Part shown: in pieces, positions 24,117 to 34,708 of the stretch
Layout: each line of letters opens with the position of its first letter
Position numbering within the stretch: position 1 is the stretch's first letter
Source: Ephemerocybe angulata
Lineage: Eukaryota; Basidiomycota; Agaricomycetes; Agaricales; Psathyrellaceae
Assembly (NCBI GenBank): GCA_013368325.1
Contig: JAACJK010000080.1
Location: forward strand, 1-49,908
DNA length: 49,908 nt
Direction: 5' to 3'
Notes under the pieces: generated by a model
The model's database searches: none
What the model was told of the DNA's origin: nothing
The model's input: only the letters and a program-made list of their open reading frames with translations
Translations under genes and position numbers: made by a program

Positions 24117-25716
24117 CTGTGCCACTGCAACAACATATCAATCTCCCTCTCATGCGCCCTCCCCTCGACCATGCGGTCCATCATCTTCTTCATCCAGGTC
24201 GTCCCCTCGCGACACGGCGTGCACTGCCCGCACGACTCGTGCTTGTAAAAGTCGGCGAAGCGCGCGATGGCGGAGACGATGTCCGTGGACTTGTCCATGA
24301 CGATCACGGCGCCCGTGCCGAGACCCGTCTGCGCGTCCTTGAGCGAGTCGTAGTCCATCCTATACAGCGTCAGTTGAAAGCTATTGAGAGTGAGATGGGA
24401 ATACGCACAGAACCTCCGCACAAACGTCTTTGGGAATAACCGGCACACTCGAGCCCCCCGGAATAATCCCCAAAAGATTATCCCACCCGCCCCTAACACC
24501 CCCACAATGCCTCTCAATGAGCTCCTTCAACGGGATGCTCATCTCCTCCTCCACAACACACGGATTCATCACATGCCCACTAATACAATAAAGCTTCGTG
24601 CCCTCGTTCCTCGCCCGCCCAAAGCCCGCGAACCACGCGCTCCCCCGGCGACAAATCGTCGGCGCAACAGCGACCGTCTCCACATTCGCTACCGTCGTCG
24701 GACACCCAAACAAGCCCACGTCCGCGGGGAACGGCGGCTTCAACCTCGGCTTCCCCTGCTTGCCCTCGATGCTCTCAATAAGCGCCGTCTCCTCCCCGCA
24801 AATATACGCCCCCGCGCCCCGATGCACATACACATCAAAATCGTAGCCGGAACCGCAGGCGTTCTTGCCTAGGAAGCCGGCGGCGTAGGCCTCGTTGATG
24901 GCCTGCTGGACGTGCGAGGCCTCTTGGTAGAACTCGCCGCGGATGTAGATGTAGGCGGCGGAGGCGTTCATGGCGCGGCCGGCGACGAGGCAGCCCTCGA
25001 TGAGCTTGTGCGGGTCGCCGCGCAGGATTTCGCGGTCTTTGCAGGTGCCGGGTTCGCCCTCGTCGGCGTTGATGACGAGGTAGCGGGGGCTGTGGGGGGT
25101 GTTAGTCAGTGTGGTGTGGGGTAGGGGGAGGGAGCGAGCAGTGGAGGGACAGTGCAAGGAAGGGAGGGAAGAGGGAGGGAGGGAAGGAAGAGGGATGGAC
25201 GGACGCACCGAGGATCGGCCTGCCAGTTCGGCTTGTTCATGAAACTCCACTTGAGTCCACTAGGGAACCCAGCGCCTCCACGGCCGCGCAGGCCCGAGTC
25301 CTTGATCGTCTGGATGATCCACGCGTCGCCCTTGAGCAGGATTTCCTTCGTCTTGTGCCAGTCGCCGCGGGACTGTCGTAGTATGAGCATTTGGACGGAT
25401 GGAGGAGGAAGCGAACGCACCTGGGCACCCTTGATGCCATGGTCGTGCCTGCAGTAGGCGTTGGTGAAGATCCTGTCCTGGTCCTTGAGCCCGCCGTAGC
25501 GGCGCACGGGCGTGTCCGTGACCGTCGCGAGGCCGCGGGCGTTGTTTCGCAGTTTGGCGCCGCGGAAGGGGCGGGCGGCGTCTGCAGAGGGGTCTCGTCG
25601 TCAGCGAGTCTGCTCCACCGTCGTACCAAGGAGAACGAGAGAGGGGAGAGAAGGCAGGACGTACTGGAGGCTGTGGCGGCTGCACGCAGCAGCGATTTTG
25701 ACGACGCGCGGTACAT
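24117..25716 (-). pseudogene. NDUFV1: NADH:ubiquinone oxidoreductase 51 kDa subunit, 3'-truncated copy 3 with distinct 5' end
   Basis: Exons lie at 25716-25665, 25581-25421, 25372-25209, 25089-24409 and 24359-24117. The coding parts of exons 3-5 equal those of the other copies. Exon 1, intron 1 and the start of exon 2 differ: AAR replaces VAR after the first splice, and intron 1 has several substitutions. Upstream sequence beyond 25790 is unique. This copy may therefore sit at the original locus with its native promoter. It still lacks the 3' exon, so by itself it cannot encode a complete 51 kDa subunit. A full gene must exist elsewhere, or the missing exon is displaced. Confidence 0.88.
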
Positions 25717-25790
25717 GGTGCTCGTCGTCGGGCAGTGAGCTGGATCGTTCGACACCGTGGCGGACTTTTTCGGGTGATGCGTTATGTAAG
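25199..25790. repeat. Partial array unit 4, right border of the array
   Basis: Only the NDUFV1 5' exons are repeated here. Identity is essentially complete to about 25570. It then drops to a visibly lower level through intron 1 and exon 1, with substitutions and small indels, and vanishes after about 25790. This segment probably represents the native 5' region of the gene or a non-homogenised edge. Confidence 0.85.
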
Positions 25791-25834
25791 CGGGTGGGCC
25801 TGCCGACCAATCGCGCGCAAGGGATTTCGGGCTC

Positions 25835-25872
25835 GCTACTGGTGTCAGTAGCAGCTATTGCTATTGCTACTG
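25835..25872. repeat. Alternating inverted repeats (GCTACTG / CAGTAGC / TTGCTACTG)
   Basis: GCTACTG at 25835-25841 faces CAGTAGC at 25846-25852 across four bases. The same CAGTAGCA faces TGCTACTG, ending at 25872. The sequence lies just outside the array border and about 170 bp upstream of the AT-hook/exonuclease gene. It may be the terminal inverted repeat of a DNA transposon, or a palindrome at a rearrangement site. Confidence 0.5.
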
Positions 25873-26038
25873 AAAAATAATTACATAATAAAAAACGTGA
25901 GAGTCAGCTGCTAACCCCTAAACCGGATCGCCTCCTCGTCAGCTCTCTCCCACCACAGCAAGGACAAGACTTTCTCTCCACCACTCTAAATCACGCCCTA
26001 ATCAACATATAAACATTCCTTACCTATGAACTCTGGCC
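25873..26038 (+). promoter_or_regulatory. Putative promoter of the AT-hook/exonuclease gene
   Basis: An AT-rich segment is followed by a pyrimidine-rich tract. A TATA-like ATATAAAC at about 26006 lies some 33 bases before the chosen ATG at 26039. Confidence 0.4.
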
Positions 26039-29000
26039 ATGGAACCCAATAGACTTTTGCATAACGCCCGCAGGTATGATTGGCGCCTAAGTGCTTGATC
26101 TAAATAGCCGTCTGACATTGCTTTGGCAGCATCTCCTTTGTTCCTTCATCCGAATCCACTTCACAAGATTCATCTGCAGGTCAGTGGGCTGGCTCAACTG
26201 GTTCAGTTTCTCGTCACGACAGAAGCTGACTTCCGTCACAGCATCGCGGCCCTCAGTAACCCCGAATGCTATTGACGCCGCCGTGGGGCAAATAGCGCCG
26301 AACGATGCTCGCCCACAATCAATCGCGAACGATTCCTCACCAGGTACCCCAACCACGAAACGGAAGCCCGGGCGGCCAAGAGGAGCAGCCTCTAAGCTCG
26401 ATCAGCATGGCCCTAAGCGACCCCCTGGGAGACCGAAAGGCTCAGGAAAGCGCCAGGTCGAGCTCATCGCACAACACGGCGACCCCCAGGTTCAAGTCAA
26501 GGCCAAACGAGGACGACCGCGAAAGGACGCTTCGAAGGAAAGAGTTGTTGTAGACTTTGGGCGATTCGTGAGTATCATTCCTTTTGTGTTACCGTGTCGC
26601 TTATTCACTCCAATTGGCCGTCAGACCGTAGGTTCAAATCCATCCACATCTCGTCCAGCGCCGGCAAGCTCTCAGCTGCAGGCGCAGCCGCGTCCTTCTT
26701 CCGAAGCTCCTGCAGGACCTTTACCACCCTCCCTTTCTCTCCCATTACCAGCTCCTACTGAGCATAGGCCCCAGCCGTTGGGCTCGCCCGACCCCGCGCC
26801 CGAGACTTCAGATGGCTTGACTGGTGGTGGTGTGCTCAGTTCATCGACGTCGCCTCCGCTCGCACCACAGAGCCCAAATCGGACTTCGGGGGCTTCAGCT
26901 ACACAACAATCGACCGCACACAACGACGCTAGCGAATCCGACACAGCAGATTTGAAATCCCAGGCAGATGGAAATGGTCTCGGCGACGATCTGGATGATC
27001 TTGGGGGTCGAGAGGAGGAGGCGCACGAAGATGGAGATGGAGAGGCCATGGTCGATGAAGCCACTGCGGAGGGCGAGTCCCCGCAGCCCAGGATACCCCA
27101 CCCTACCCCTCCCTGGCTTCTCAAAGCTTTCAAGAAGTGGATCACCGAATGCGAGAAGCGCGACGCCAACGGTCTGCCTCCCCCCTACGCCACCTATCGC
27201 ACAATCTTTCTACCCCGACCATCGACCTCATTCCTCCTTCGCAACCTTGCCAAAGCATCCCCACAAGCTCTCTACAACCCACGCTTTGTTTTGTGGGACC
27301 CGATGCCTCTCTGTCCTCTCGGGATTCCGTGTCCAAAGTGCAAGGTCCCGTTGCAGCGGCACACCCACATTCCAAGGCCGCGCCGCGTCGTCGACTTCGT
27401 CGAGTGCTTTTGGTTGATCGGCTACCGGTACAGGTGCCGCTCCTGCAAATGTACGTTCCGTAGTTGGGATAAACGGATTCTTGATGTCCTTCCCCCGACC
27501 CTTGCGTATGAGTTCCCTGCGCGCCTCAGCCATCGAAGTGGCATGTCGAAGAAGCTCATGGAATGGGTGAGGATGTGTTTTCATGGGGGAATGGGAGCCA
27601 AGCAAGTATCAGACAGCCTACGGCACCAGCACCTCGTCCACTACGACACACTCCGGCTGCAATACTTCCACCAACTGCAGGCTGCGCGAGGGGTCAACGC
27701 ATGGCTTGGCCGCGCGTTTGATTCCTTCAACTTGAGATTTGAAGATCGTACGCCCATGGGCTACCACGGGTATGTGCCCAGTGGCCAATACATCCGAGAG
27801 ATGTTCGACGTGATGATCGAGGAACACCGGGATGAGTACCATCAGCATATGGCGATGCTGCCCCTCACAATTGCAGCGGCGGACCACAGTCATAAGGTGA
27901 GTGCTTGTGGACTTGCCGCCTTATAATTCTTTACTAAATTACTCCTCTAGCTCACGAAACAGATATTACGGGTTGGTGGGCAGGAAGCGCTCATTGGGGT
28001 TCATTGCATCACAAACGAATTCAGCGAGATACAGGCCTGTCACCTCGTGACAACAAAGGGCCATTCGCAGACGGAGCTCGCATTAAAGGGTGTGAAGGAG
28101 TCGCTGGAGAGATATGGGCATGAAATGCCGCAAGTATTCTTTACGGATAACATGGCAGATAAGGGTTTGCTTGAGGAGGTGTTTCCGTCGTTGACGGAGG
28201 ATGTCGTGCCAGCTGACAAGTATGGCCATCTGGACGAGCTCCAGATCCCAGACGATGTCCATGTCTTCGTCAAGGAGACCGTTAGGGCCATCGACTTGGC
28301 CATAGAGACTATCTTAGATGACCTCGATCTGGATGGCGCTGGTGAGCTCGTCGTGGGCTTCGATACAGAGTGGAACGTCGAAACGAGCCCTAACGGGCAG
28401 GTGAAGCGGACGGGGAAGACTGCGATAGCTCAAATAGCATACAAAAAGCAAATATATATTCTTCAGGTACGTTTTGTGGTACACGACGGATTCCCATGGC
28501 TCACGCTCTGATTTTGAAACACAGATATCTGATATGGTTGCCGAAGGAACCCTTCCAGCGCAGCTACGGAACCTTCTGGCCAACCCTCATGTTCTCAAGG
28601 TTGGGCGAAATGTTGGCCGGGATCTCAAGCTCCTCGAAGAGGCTTGCCACTCAACTGAACATTTCGTGGGTGGTTTAGACCTCGCCAAATATGCGAAGGA
28701 ACGGTCCATCATGTCACGAATCAAGGACGTCGGTCTTGCAGATCTGAGCGCAATATTCCTTCGCAAGAGGATCAACAAGAATGTCCCTGAACGGATTAGC
28801 GAGCGATGGGAGGAGGATGCACTCACCGACCGCCAGAAACGCTATGCGGCTGTTGACGCCTATGCCTCGCTTCGCATCTACGATGAAATCTCGAAGTTCT
28901 CGCCCCCTGCGCCGGTATCCGACACCATGGTACCCACGCCCGCAACCCCAGTGCTCCTCTACGCTCCAGATAAATCAAAGGTTATTGCTGTTGGCGAGAT

Positions 29001-30979
29001 CTCCTTGCATTCGCTCGGAAACGCCTTCGACAATATCCAGCTGAACCCGGGTACCACGGTGATTGATGTCTTTCATGTTATTCTGCCTGGCGCCAAAGTG
29101 AAGACCCACCGAAAAAAGGCACTTCACGACTTTGGGAGTACTCCGTTTTCAGTAATCGTGCCCAAATCGTCACTGCGCACCTACGAATCACCATCCGACG
29201 CAACCTTCCGCCCATATGACCCCCAGACCACCTGCGTCCATCCGGCATCGACCACGGGCAATGCCCAATCGCCGCAGCATACACAGCCGCATCCTGCATC
29301 TGGCTCTTCACTGCCGGGGCAGGAAATCGTCAATGTCGAGGCTGCGCTGGATTCAGTTGGAGCAGTTGAGGAGAATAAAGGCACCCCACTTGGCGACCTC
29401 ATTCTCGACGGCGACCCAGATACCCAGGAGGACGATGATGAAGTAAGCGCCCATCATGACGCTGACACGAGTGGCTATGCACGAGATGAAGCCTCTGCTG
29501 CTGAAGGTGCAAAGATACTGGGAGATGTGCCTGCGGTGTGGAACACCGTGATCCGCTCTCGCGTTTTGAAGGACGTCTTTCACCTGTTCAACCAATTCTA
29601 TATCTCGGTGAAACACGGCCTTCGGCTCGCGTTTGTACGCGCCCTCCGCGATGCCCTCTTCCTTTTTAATGAGGATGATGTGCATGCAATCGATAATTGG
29701 GCCAAGTTACAGAAGCCAAGCCTTACCTTTGCCAAGTTACTGTTAATCCGTGCTAAATGGGTGCTGCAGCGACTCCGTCGAGTCATCCCTCCCCCAGAGA
29801 TTCTGTACCCTCGTGTTCGGAAAGTGTTCGAAACTTACGGTCCACTGAAGGATGCAACAACAAAGGCTCCTCTATTCAACGCAAACAACTGGAAGGTGTC
29901 CAAGAACATCCTTGATCTTGTTTATCATGGGTATGTCTCTGATCCTCCTGGAGTTCCTCTGTACGGCGAGCACCCGGACAGTGAAATTTCAGTCTTGCCT
30001 GTATACCGGTGCTTCCGCGGTACAAACCGCACTGAGGGTGCTGTTCATACACACCTTCGCTCTCATCTCCCATCATCCGGCACCTCGATTCGCCACGTTG
30101 AAGCTGCCTTGGATGATTTTACCCTCATTCACAACATTACGGTGAGTTCTTGTCATTGATGCCATGAAATGAGTGCACCTTACTGATATGTGTACAGAAT
30201 GGTGCTTACAACAGGACAGGAAAGCGCTACCGTGGCCATTTCTCACCGTGGATCATCAACGAGCTGCAGGACCTCTCGATCTCGCTTCGGGAAGTGCTCA
30301 CAGAGCCTTGCGAGTTCCCTGGACATGTAAACGGCACCTACTACACTCCGACATCAGAACGCATTGGTATTCTCCCAGTACCACCTGCTACAAGAGCAGA
30401 TGGTGGTATGCTCGCATTTGATCCTTCCATGGATGGCCGGCGGAAGCATCACCATCTCGCCATGCTGCAAGGTGTATCCAAGGCAGTTTTGCCCGTGCAC
30501 ACGGACCAGGAGCGGGATCTCTTCCATGCTCTCATGCAAGCTCACCCCGCATTCAGTACTCCGAATGGGGAACCCAACTGGAAGGAGGGTGTGCGCGTTT
30601 GGAACAGGTATGCTGATACTCGTGATTCTATTTATTACAAGGTACGTTACGGTTTACTCATGTCCTTGGCACGTTCAAGAACTTATGGACCTTTGTCAGC
30701 TCATTGAACAATTGCGTGCCTACCATACACACTGGAGCACCAACTCCAAGATGAAGGCAACCCTCTCACGTACCAAGGCCGAACGTGAACGCCTTCGTGC
30801 CTTATTGGCTGTCCCAGTCGAGCATCCCGTCATCCTCACACGTCAGCGAGACAACCCAGCAAATTGTATTGCAGCTGAGCGTGGCCTACGTACTCTTCCG
30901 AATACCAGTACATCCCCATCTCCTATGGATATGGGCGATAGCGGCGCTGGTAACATGGCACCATCATCATCGTCCCCGG
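26039..30979 (+). CDS. AT-hook / zinc-ribbon / transposase-like RNase H fold / DEDDy 3'-5' exonuclease fusion protein, 3' end interrupted
   Basis: Exons: 26039-26073, 26130-26179, 26242-26567, 26625-27896, 27951-28466, 28525-30141, 30195-30641 and 30700 onward, all GT..AG and in phase. The ATG at 26039 was chosen because it splices cleanly into the conserved part. About 1,514 codons precede the LTR at 30980. In order the protein has: three AT-hooks (GRP cores near residues 72, 91 and 119); a low-complexity acidic/proline region; a zinc ribbon (CPKC near 370, CRSC near 410) resembling DUF6729; a DDE-like segment with AADHSHK (about 558) and FFTDNMADK (about 625); and a WRN/RNase D-type exonuclease with FDTEW (about 696), GRNVGRDLKLL (about 760) and YAAVDAY (about 840). 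The C-terminus is basic. The frame runs on through the LTR to a stop at 31470. It is probably a nuclear DNA-acting protein or a transposon product. No partner gene was seen. Confidence 0.75.
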
Positions 30980-32540
30980 TGATACGACCGTGTTCGAAAA
31001 CGGGCGTTTTCGCACAGAAACGTGCATTTCCGGTGCGAGAGGCACCCATACCAAGTCCGGGGTCTCCTCAGGAACGGAGAACTAGTCATATAGAAGGAGG
31101 CGTACCTTTTCCGAGCCGTAAGACGTACGACGGTCGACGAATAGTAAGAGCAGCGAGCGCGCGGCGACTTAAGCGCCCGCGCAAGCGCCTGACCTTCGTA
31201 AACAAATCCGTTGTCATTAACGGACCTCTAAGACCTACCTACGCTGGTCTACACCATCTTATGGCCTACCTACTGACTACTCCTATCCTAAGAGGCGGTG
31301 GTCGACCGATAAGCGCCCATAGCGTTCAGGCGCCCCCTCCTCTCTCGCCGAAGGTGCCGATCCCTGATCTATCCTTCGAAAACTCTGGAACCGTCGTTAG
31401 GAATACGAAATGTGCATCACGACGACACATTTCCGAAGAGGATAACGCCCGGTCCAAAGATACCAGCTGACTCGAGCACGTACCTGTAAGATGGTCTACT
31501 GCCGAGACCTTGACTGGTGGTAGCCACTCGCCGGAGGGACGTGCAACCCTCTTCGTCATCTCTTGCTGCTGCCGAGAGGCTTCTGGGATCGATTCTGCAC
31601 CTGCCGAGCAAAGTCAAGGCGTGCGCGTACAACTCGCCGAGACAGAACAATAGCTGCGGGGTCAATAAAGAACGCGTACCTCGAGGTTATGACATCACCT
31701 CCTGGGCGCCTGACCGAAAGCATCTGCACGCGAGGCATTGCCGTGCATGCTCTAGCCTACGCGTCTACGCGGCAGTGACGCCGTGCTCGACATGAGGCCC
31801 GGATGCGAGCATCCTGTGCCAGCACCAAGTCCGTTCCCTACCCTTGTATATATCTTTGTACCTAGAATAGAGAAATCAGCATTGTGTACCCCGAATCTAC
31901 GACTCACTGTTGCGGTTTTCCAACCCCTCTGACCCTCGTCTGACCTCTGCTCTCGCGAACCTCGTCGCGATCGAGCTGCCTCTGTCCCCTCGCACCTTAT
32001 CCCCGGTGCTCCGTCCCTCGTCCGATCCGTCCGATCTACTTCGATCAGGGTTCTTCAAACCCCTCTTCCGTGTACCTAACGTCTATCGAAAGGCGTTAGT
32101 ATCATATTCTGAGCCATCGCACACTTACCTGAGTGTTGCGGTTGAGTTGTTGTGTGCCCGTCGAGTCCAAGCGGCACCCTTCCCGATTTGGGTGGTTGAG
32201 TAAGCCGGCCATCAGCCGCGGCGCATAGCCACTGAGCGCTTACGGGCGCCTAAGACCCCGTTGACCTCGAAGGTCGATTCCTGACTCGATAAGGCGTCGA
32301 TTAATTCTGGATAAATTGTCAATAAATCAGATTTTATTCGTACAATTTGAAGACGGTATTCGCGAAACGTGCAACACGCGATTATCACTATAAAACGACC
32401 CTCTTTGTGATTCTAGCTAAGAGGAACCCTCTAGGTCTTGTAGAAAAGGCTTAGACTTCGGATTATTTGCCCTCGTAGAGTAGGGTTTGGTTTGGGTGTG
32501 TTGGTGAGCGATTATCCGCGCTCACGCACCCGGCGCATCA
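30980..32540 (+). repeat. Putative 5' LTR of element B
   Basis: The right end is well placed by the adjacent primer-binding site. The left end (TGATACGACC at 30980) is a guess from the terminal dinucleotides and from where the exonuclease protein loses a plausible sequence. A TATATAT box at 31847-31853 suggests the U3/R border. The LTR holds copies of the TTAAGCGCCC motif at 31169 and 31310 and a related palindrome at 32235-32254. No gene is supported inside it. Confidence 0.5.
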
Positions 32541-32544
32541 TCAT

Positions 32545-32563
32545 TGGAGCCCACCGCGAGGGG
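32545..32563 (+). other. Primer-binding site of element B
   Basis: TGGAGCCCACCGCGAGGGG begins four bases after the LTR end. It is identical over 19 nt to the corresponding site of element A. The leading TGG fits pairing with a tRNA CCA tail, and the complement has the layout of a T-stem plus acceptor strand. I cannot assign the tRNA. Confidence 0.75.
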
Positions 32564-32687
32564 ATTGTTTCAAATTGAATAATCCCGTCGCAGCAAACAC
32601 CGTTGAGGACCGAGCTCAGCCAGACTTCAGACCAGAGGTTTGAAAAGGCAATTAAACTGATATTTACTCGCTAAGACACGAGTCAAA

Positions 32688-34698
32688 GTGAGTAAAGCAC
32701 CTGGTACGCGAGCTACTAGACGGAATCCGGCTAGAAGTCCGTCACCCCCGATCAACTGGCGTGTCTCGCCGTTACGAGCTGCGAAGATCGCCAGAGCCGC
32801 CGAGAAGGCAGCAGAACAACTAGGAACCTCACCTCCGAAGCAAGGTTCGCCATCGAGACCCGCGTTTCAGGGAATCTTGAACTTCCCGATCCCACCGCCT
32901 GATTTTACAGCTCCCTCCAGTGACGAGGAAGTTAACAATCTCTTAAACCCTTCGAGCTCGAACCAGCAGAATTCGGACTCCAGTTCCGAACATAAGAGTG
33001 CCTCCTCAGACGAGAGCGAGACCTCATCAACTCAGAACGAGCCTCCACCGTACACCGAGTACAACCCGTTCTTTCCTGGAGCATTTTCTACACCTCCTCA
33101 GACCCCGCCTCCTAAGCCTCGAAAAACTCGCCGAAAGAAGAAAAAGCGAGAGTCTGTTGATAAGATGACTGGCAAGGAATCGAAACCGCGAATGCCTGCG
33201 CCGTATGGCAAAAACCATCCGACATACGACCCCGAAGAGCCAGGGTCCGCAGTGAGATTCTTTGAGCAAGTCAAAATGGCTGCCGATGAATCGGGACTCG
33301 AGGGGAAGGATGCTGAGATGATTAAGTGGGCATTATCCTACTTACCTGATAGTATCCGAAAGCGATGGGCGATCCTAGCTAAGGACGGCGCGACTCAGAG
33401 GAGCTTCGACGATTGGCAGAAAGAGGTTATGAAAACCCTGCCACGGCGGGCACAGGAGGAAGCCGGAGCCTTATCGAGACTGGACGCACTTGTGTCGAAA
33501 TGGTCGCGAGACCCGGTTAGTAGGCACGACCGAGCGAATTTCTTCGAATTTTCGCTGGGATTCCAGGCAGAAGCGACGACAGTAGCTGCTGTCGTCTCTA
33601 ATCGCGAATTGGTGTGCATGTACCTCAGGTGCTTGACACCTATGTTCCGAGAACGGCTCCAGGAAGGTCTGACACCTCAAACGAATGCCCGAGATGAGGA
33701 TCCATACCTATGGACGGACGTCGTTAAGAAGGCGAAGGAGTTGGTGGTCGGAGGTACCACTGGTCCGTTCGGTGACTTGAGTCTCGATCCTTCGACCTCA
33801 GACTATACGAGAGTGAAAATCGAGGATGGGATAGGGAGTAGTGGGACTTCCAGAGCGGTAGAGACGATTAAGATAAAGCAGGAGCAAATGGAAAGCAGTT
33901 TCCAGACGCTCTGCAGTAAGATGGACGTACTGGGGGTTCAGTTGAAAGAAGTCCTGACTCGTCAGGAGGCCCCGCACCCCGTACAAGTCTTCCAGCAGAG
34001 CGCGGCTCCACCGCATGCATTCTCGTCCCATCCGACTCAGCGTCCGCGCCAGGGAATGTACACTCGCCCTCCCAATAACCCGTTCAACACTCCCCCGAGA
34101 ATCTGCTATTATTGCCACACTGAGGGGCATATGCTTATGGCGTGCCCAGTACTCGAGGCCGACAAAGCGAGTGGGCGAGTCACTCAGCAGGGTTACAATA
34201 TCTATGTTAACCATAGACAACTATCCAAGGATAGTCCCGATAAGCTGAGCATGAAGCAGAGGGCGGATGCGATCCTGGCGGGTACATATAATCCCCCAGT
34301 CTCGATTAACTACCTCTCAGCGGAAGACTGGGGAACGAACGAGGAACACGCTATGATGTTCCTCCAGTCCGAACCTGACCACGTCTCGATGGCTATGTTC
34401 CAACAGTCTATTGAGAGACTGCGAGCGGAAAACCAGAATGCCATGCAGAGCATGACAAACCAGCTCTTAACTGCGTTGCGACCATCCCCGCCGGTCGCCC
34501 CACCTCCAGCGTTTAATTACGCACCTACTAGCTACGCGCCCGCCGCCCGCGCCGCCCGATAACCCTACCTCCATCCCGGCTTCCGAGGTTAAAGATATGT
34601 TCCAGATGCTGACGAAGCGTCTAGACTCTCTGGAACAATATCAAATGAATACTAGGAGCCAGGGAGCGTCGAACGAGGGTTTTCGAGGGGCCCTCTAA
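32688..34698 (+). CDS. gag: Gag polyprotein of element B
   Basis: The frame is open from a stop upstream of 32688. The first in-frame ATG is only at 33165, so the arginine/serine-rich first 150 codons would need a non-AUG or spliced start. A capsid-like segment with FFEQVKMAA and DDWQKEV follows. A zinc knuckle CX2CX4HX4C (CYYC..H..C) at 34104-34145 binds genomic RNA. After the knuckle the frame meets TAA at 34560. A one-base shift in the GC-rich run near 34540 restores a coiled-coil-like tail that ends at TAA 34696-34698, just after the slippery site. The product is the structural protein of virus-like particles. The 34540 shift is probably a sequence or mutation lesion. Confidence 0.8.
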
Positions 34699-34708
34699 AA
34701 AGAGGGCC
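34677..34708 (+). promoter_or_regulatory. -1 ribosomal frameshift signal between gag and pro of element B
   Basis: Heptamer G GGT TTT at 34677-34683 is in phase with the gag tail (GAG GGT TTT). Five bases later an eight-base-pair perfect hairpin, GGCCCTCT-AAAA-AGAGGGCC, spans 34689-34708. The gag stop TAA (34696-34698) begins at the last base of the 5' arm and runs into the loop. The -1 frame continues open into pro. Confidence 0.8.

Larger units (their letters stand above)
16754..25198. repeat. Array unit 3
   Basis: This unit is almost base-for-base the same as unit 2. The only difference noticed is one extra G in the run at 25092-25099, inside NDUFV1 intron 3. It therefore carries the same genes shifted by 8,444 bases. 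Confidence 0.9.
1..25790. repeat. Direct tandem array of an ~8.44 kb unit, three full units plus a partial fourth
   Basis: The same sequence recurs head to tail: base 1 corresponds to 8310, 16754 and 25199. The periods are 8309, 8444 and 8445 bases. The first is short because of a 63-bp deletion near 6870 and many one-base losses. Each unit contains the same truncated NDUFV1 gene on the minus strand and two exon-rich plus-strand transcription units. The array continues off the left edge, so the copy number is a minimum. On the right it ends at about 25790, where similarity to the other units stops abruptly. Units 2 and 3 look nearly identical by eye, which means either very recent amplification or homogenisation. 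An assembly artefact is possible because the unit is long. Confidence 0.95.

Noticed and set aside
1..25790. Repeat-induced point mutation or centromeric satellite as explanation of the array
   Set aside because: Differences between units are one-base indels, not clustered transitions, and the unit is gene-rich and long.
26039..30979. KDZ-type transposase or Helitron helicase identity for the large gene
   Set aside because: No helicase motifs or KDZ catalytic signature were seen. Exonuclease motifs are clear and the upstream core matches neither.
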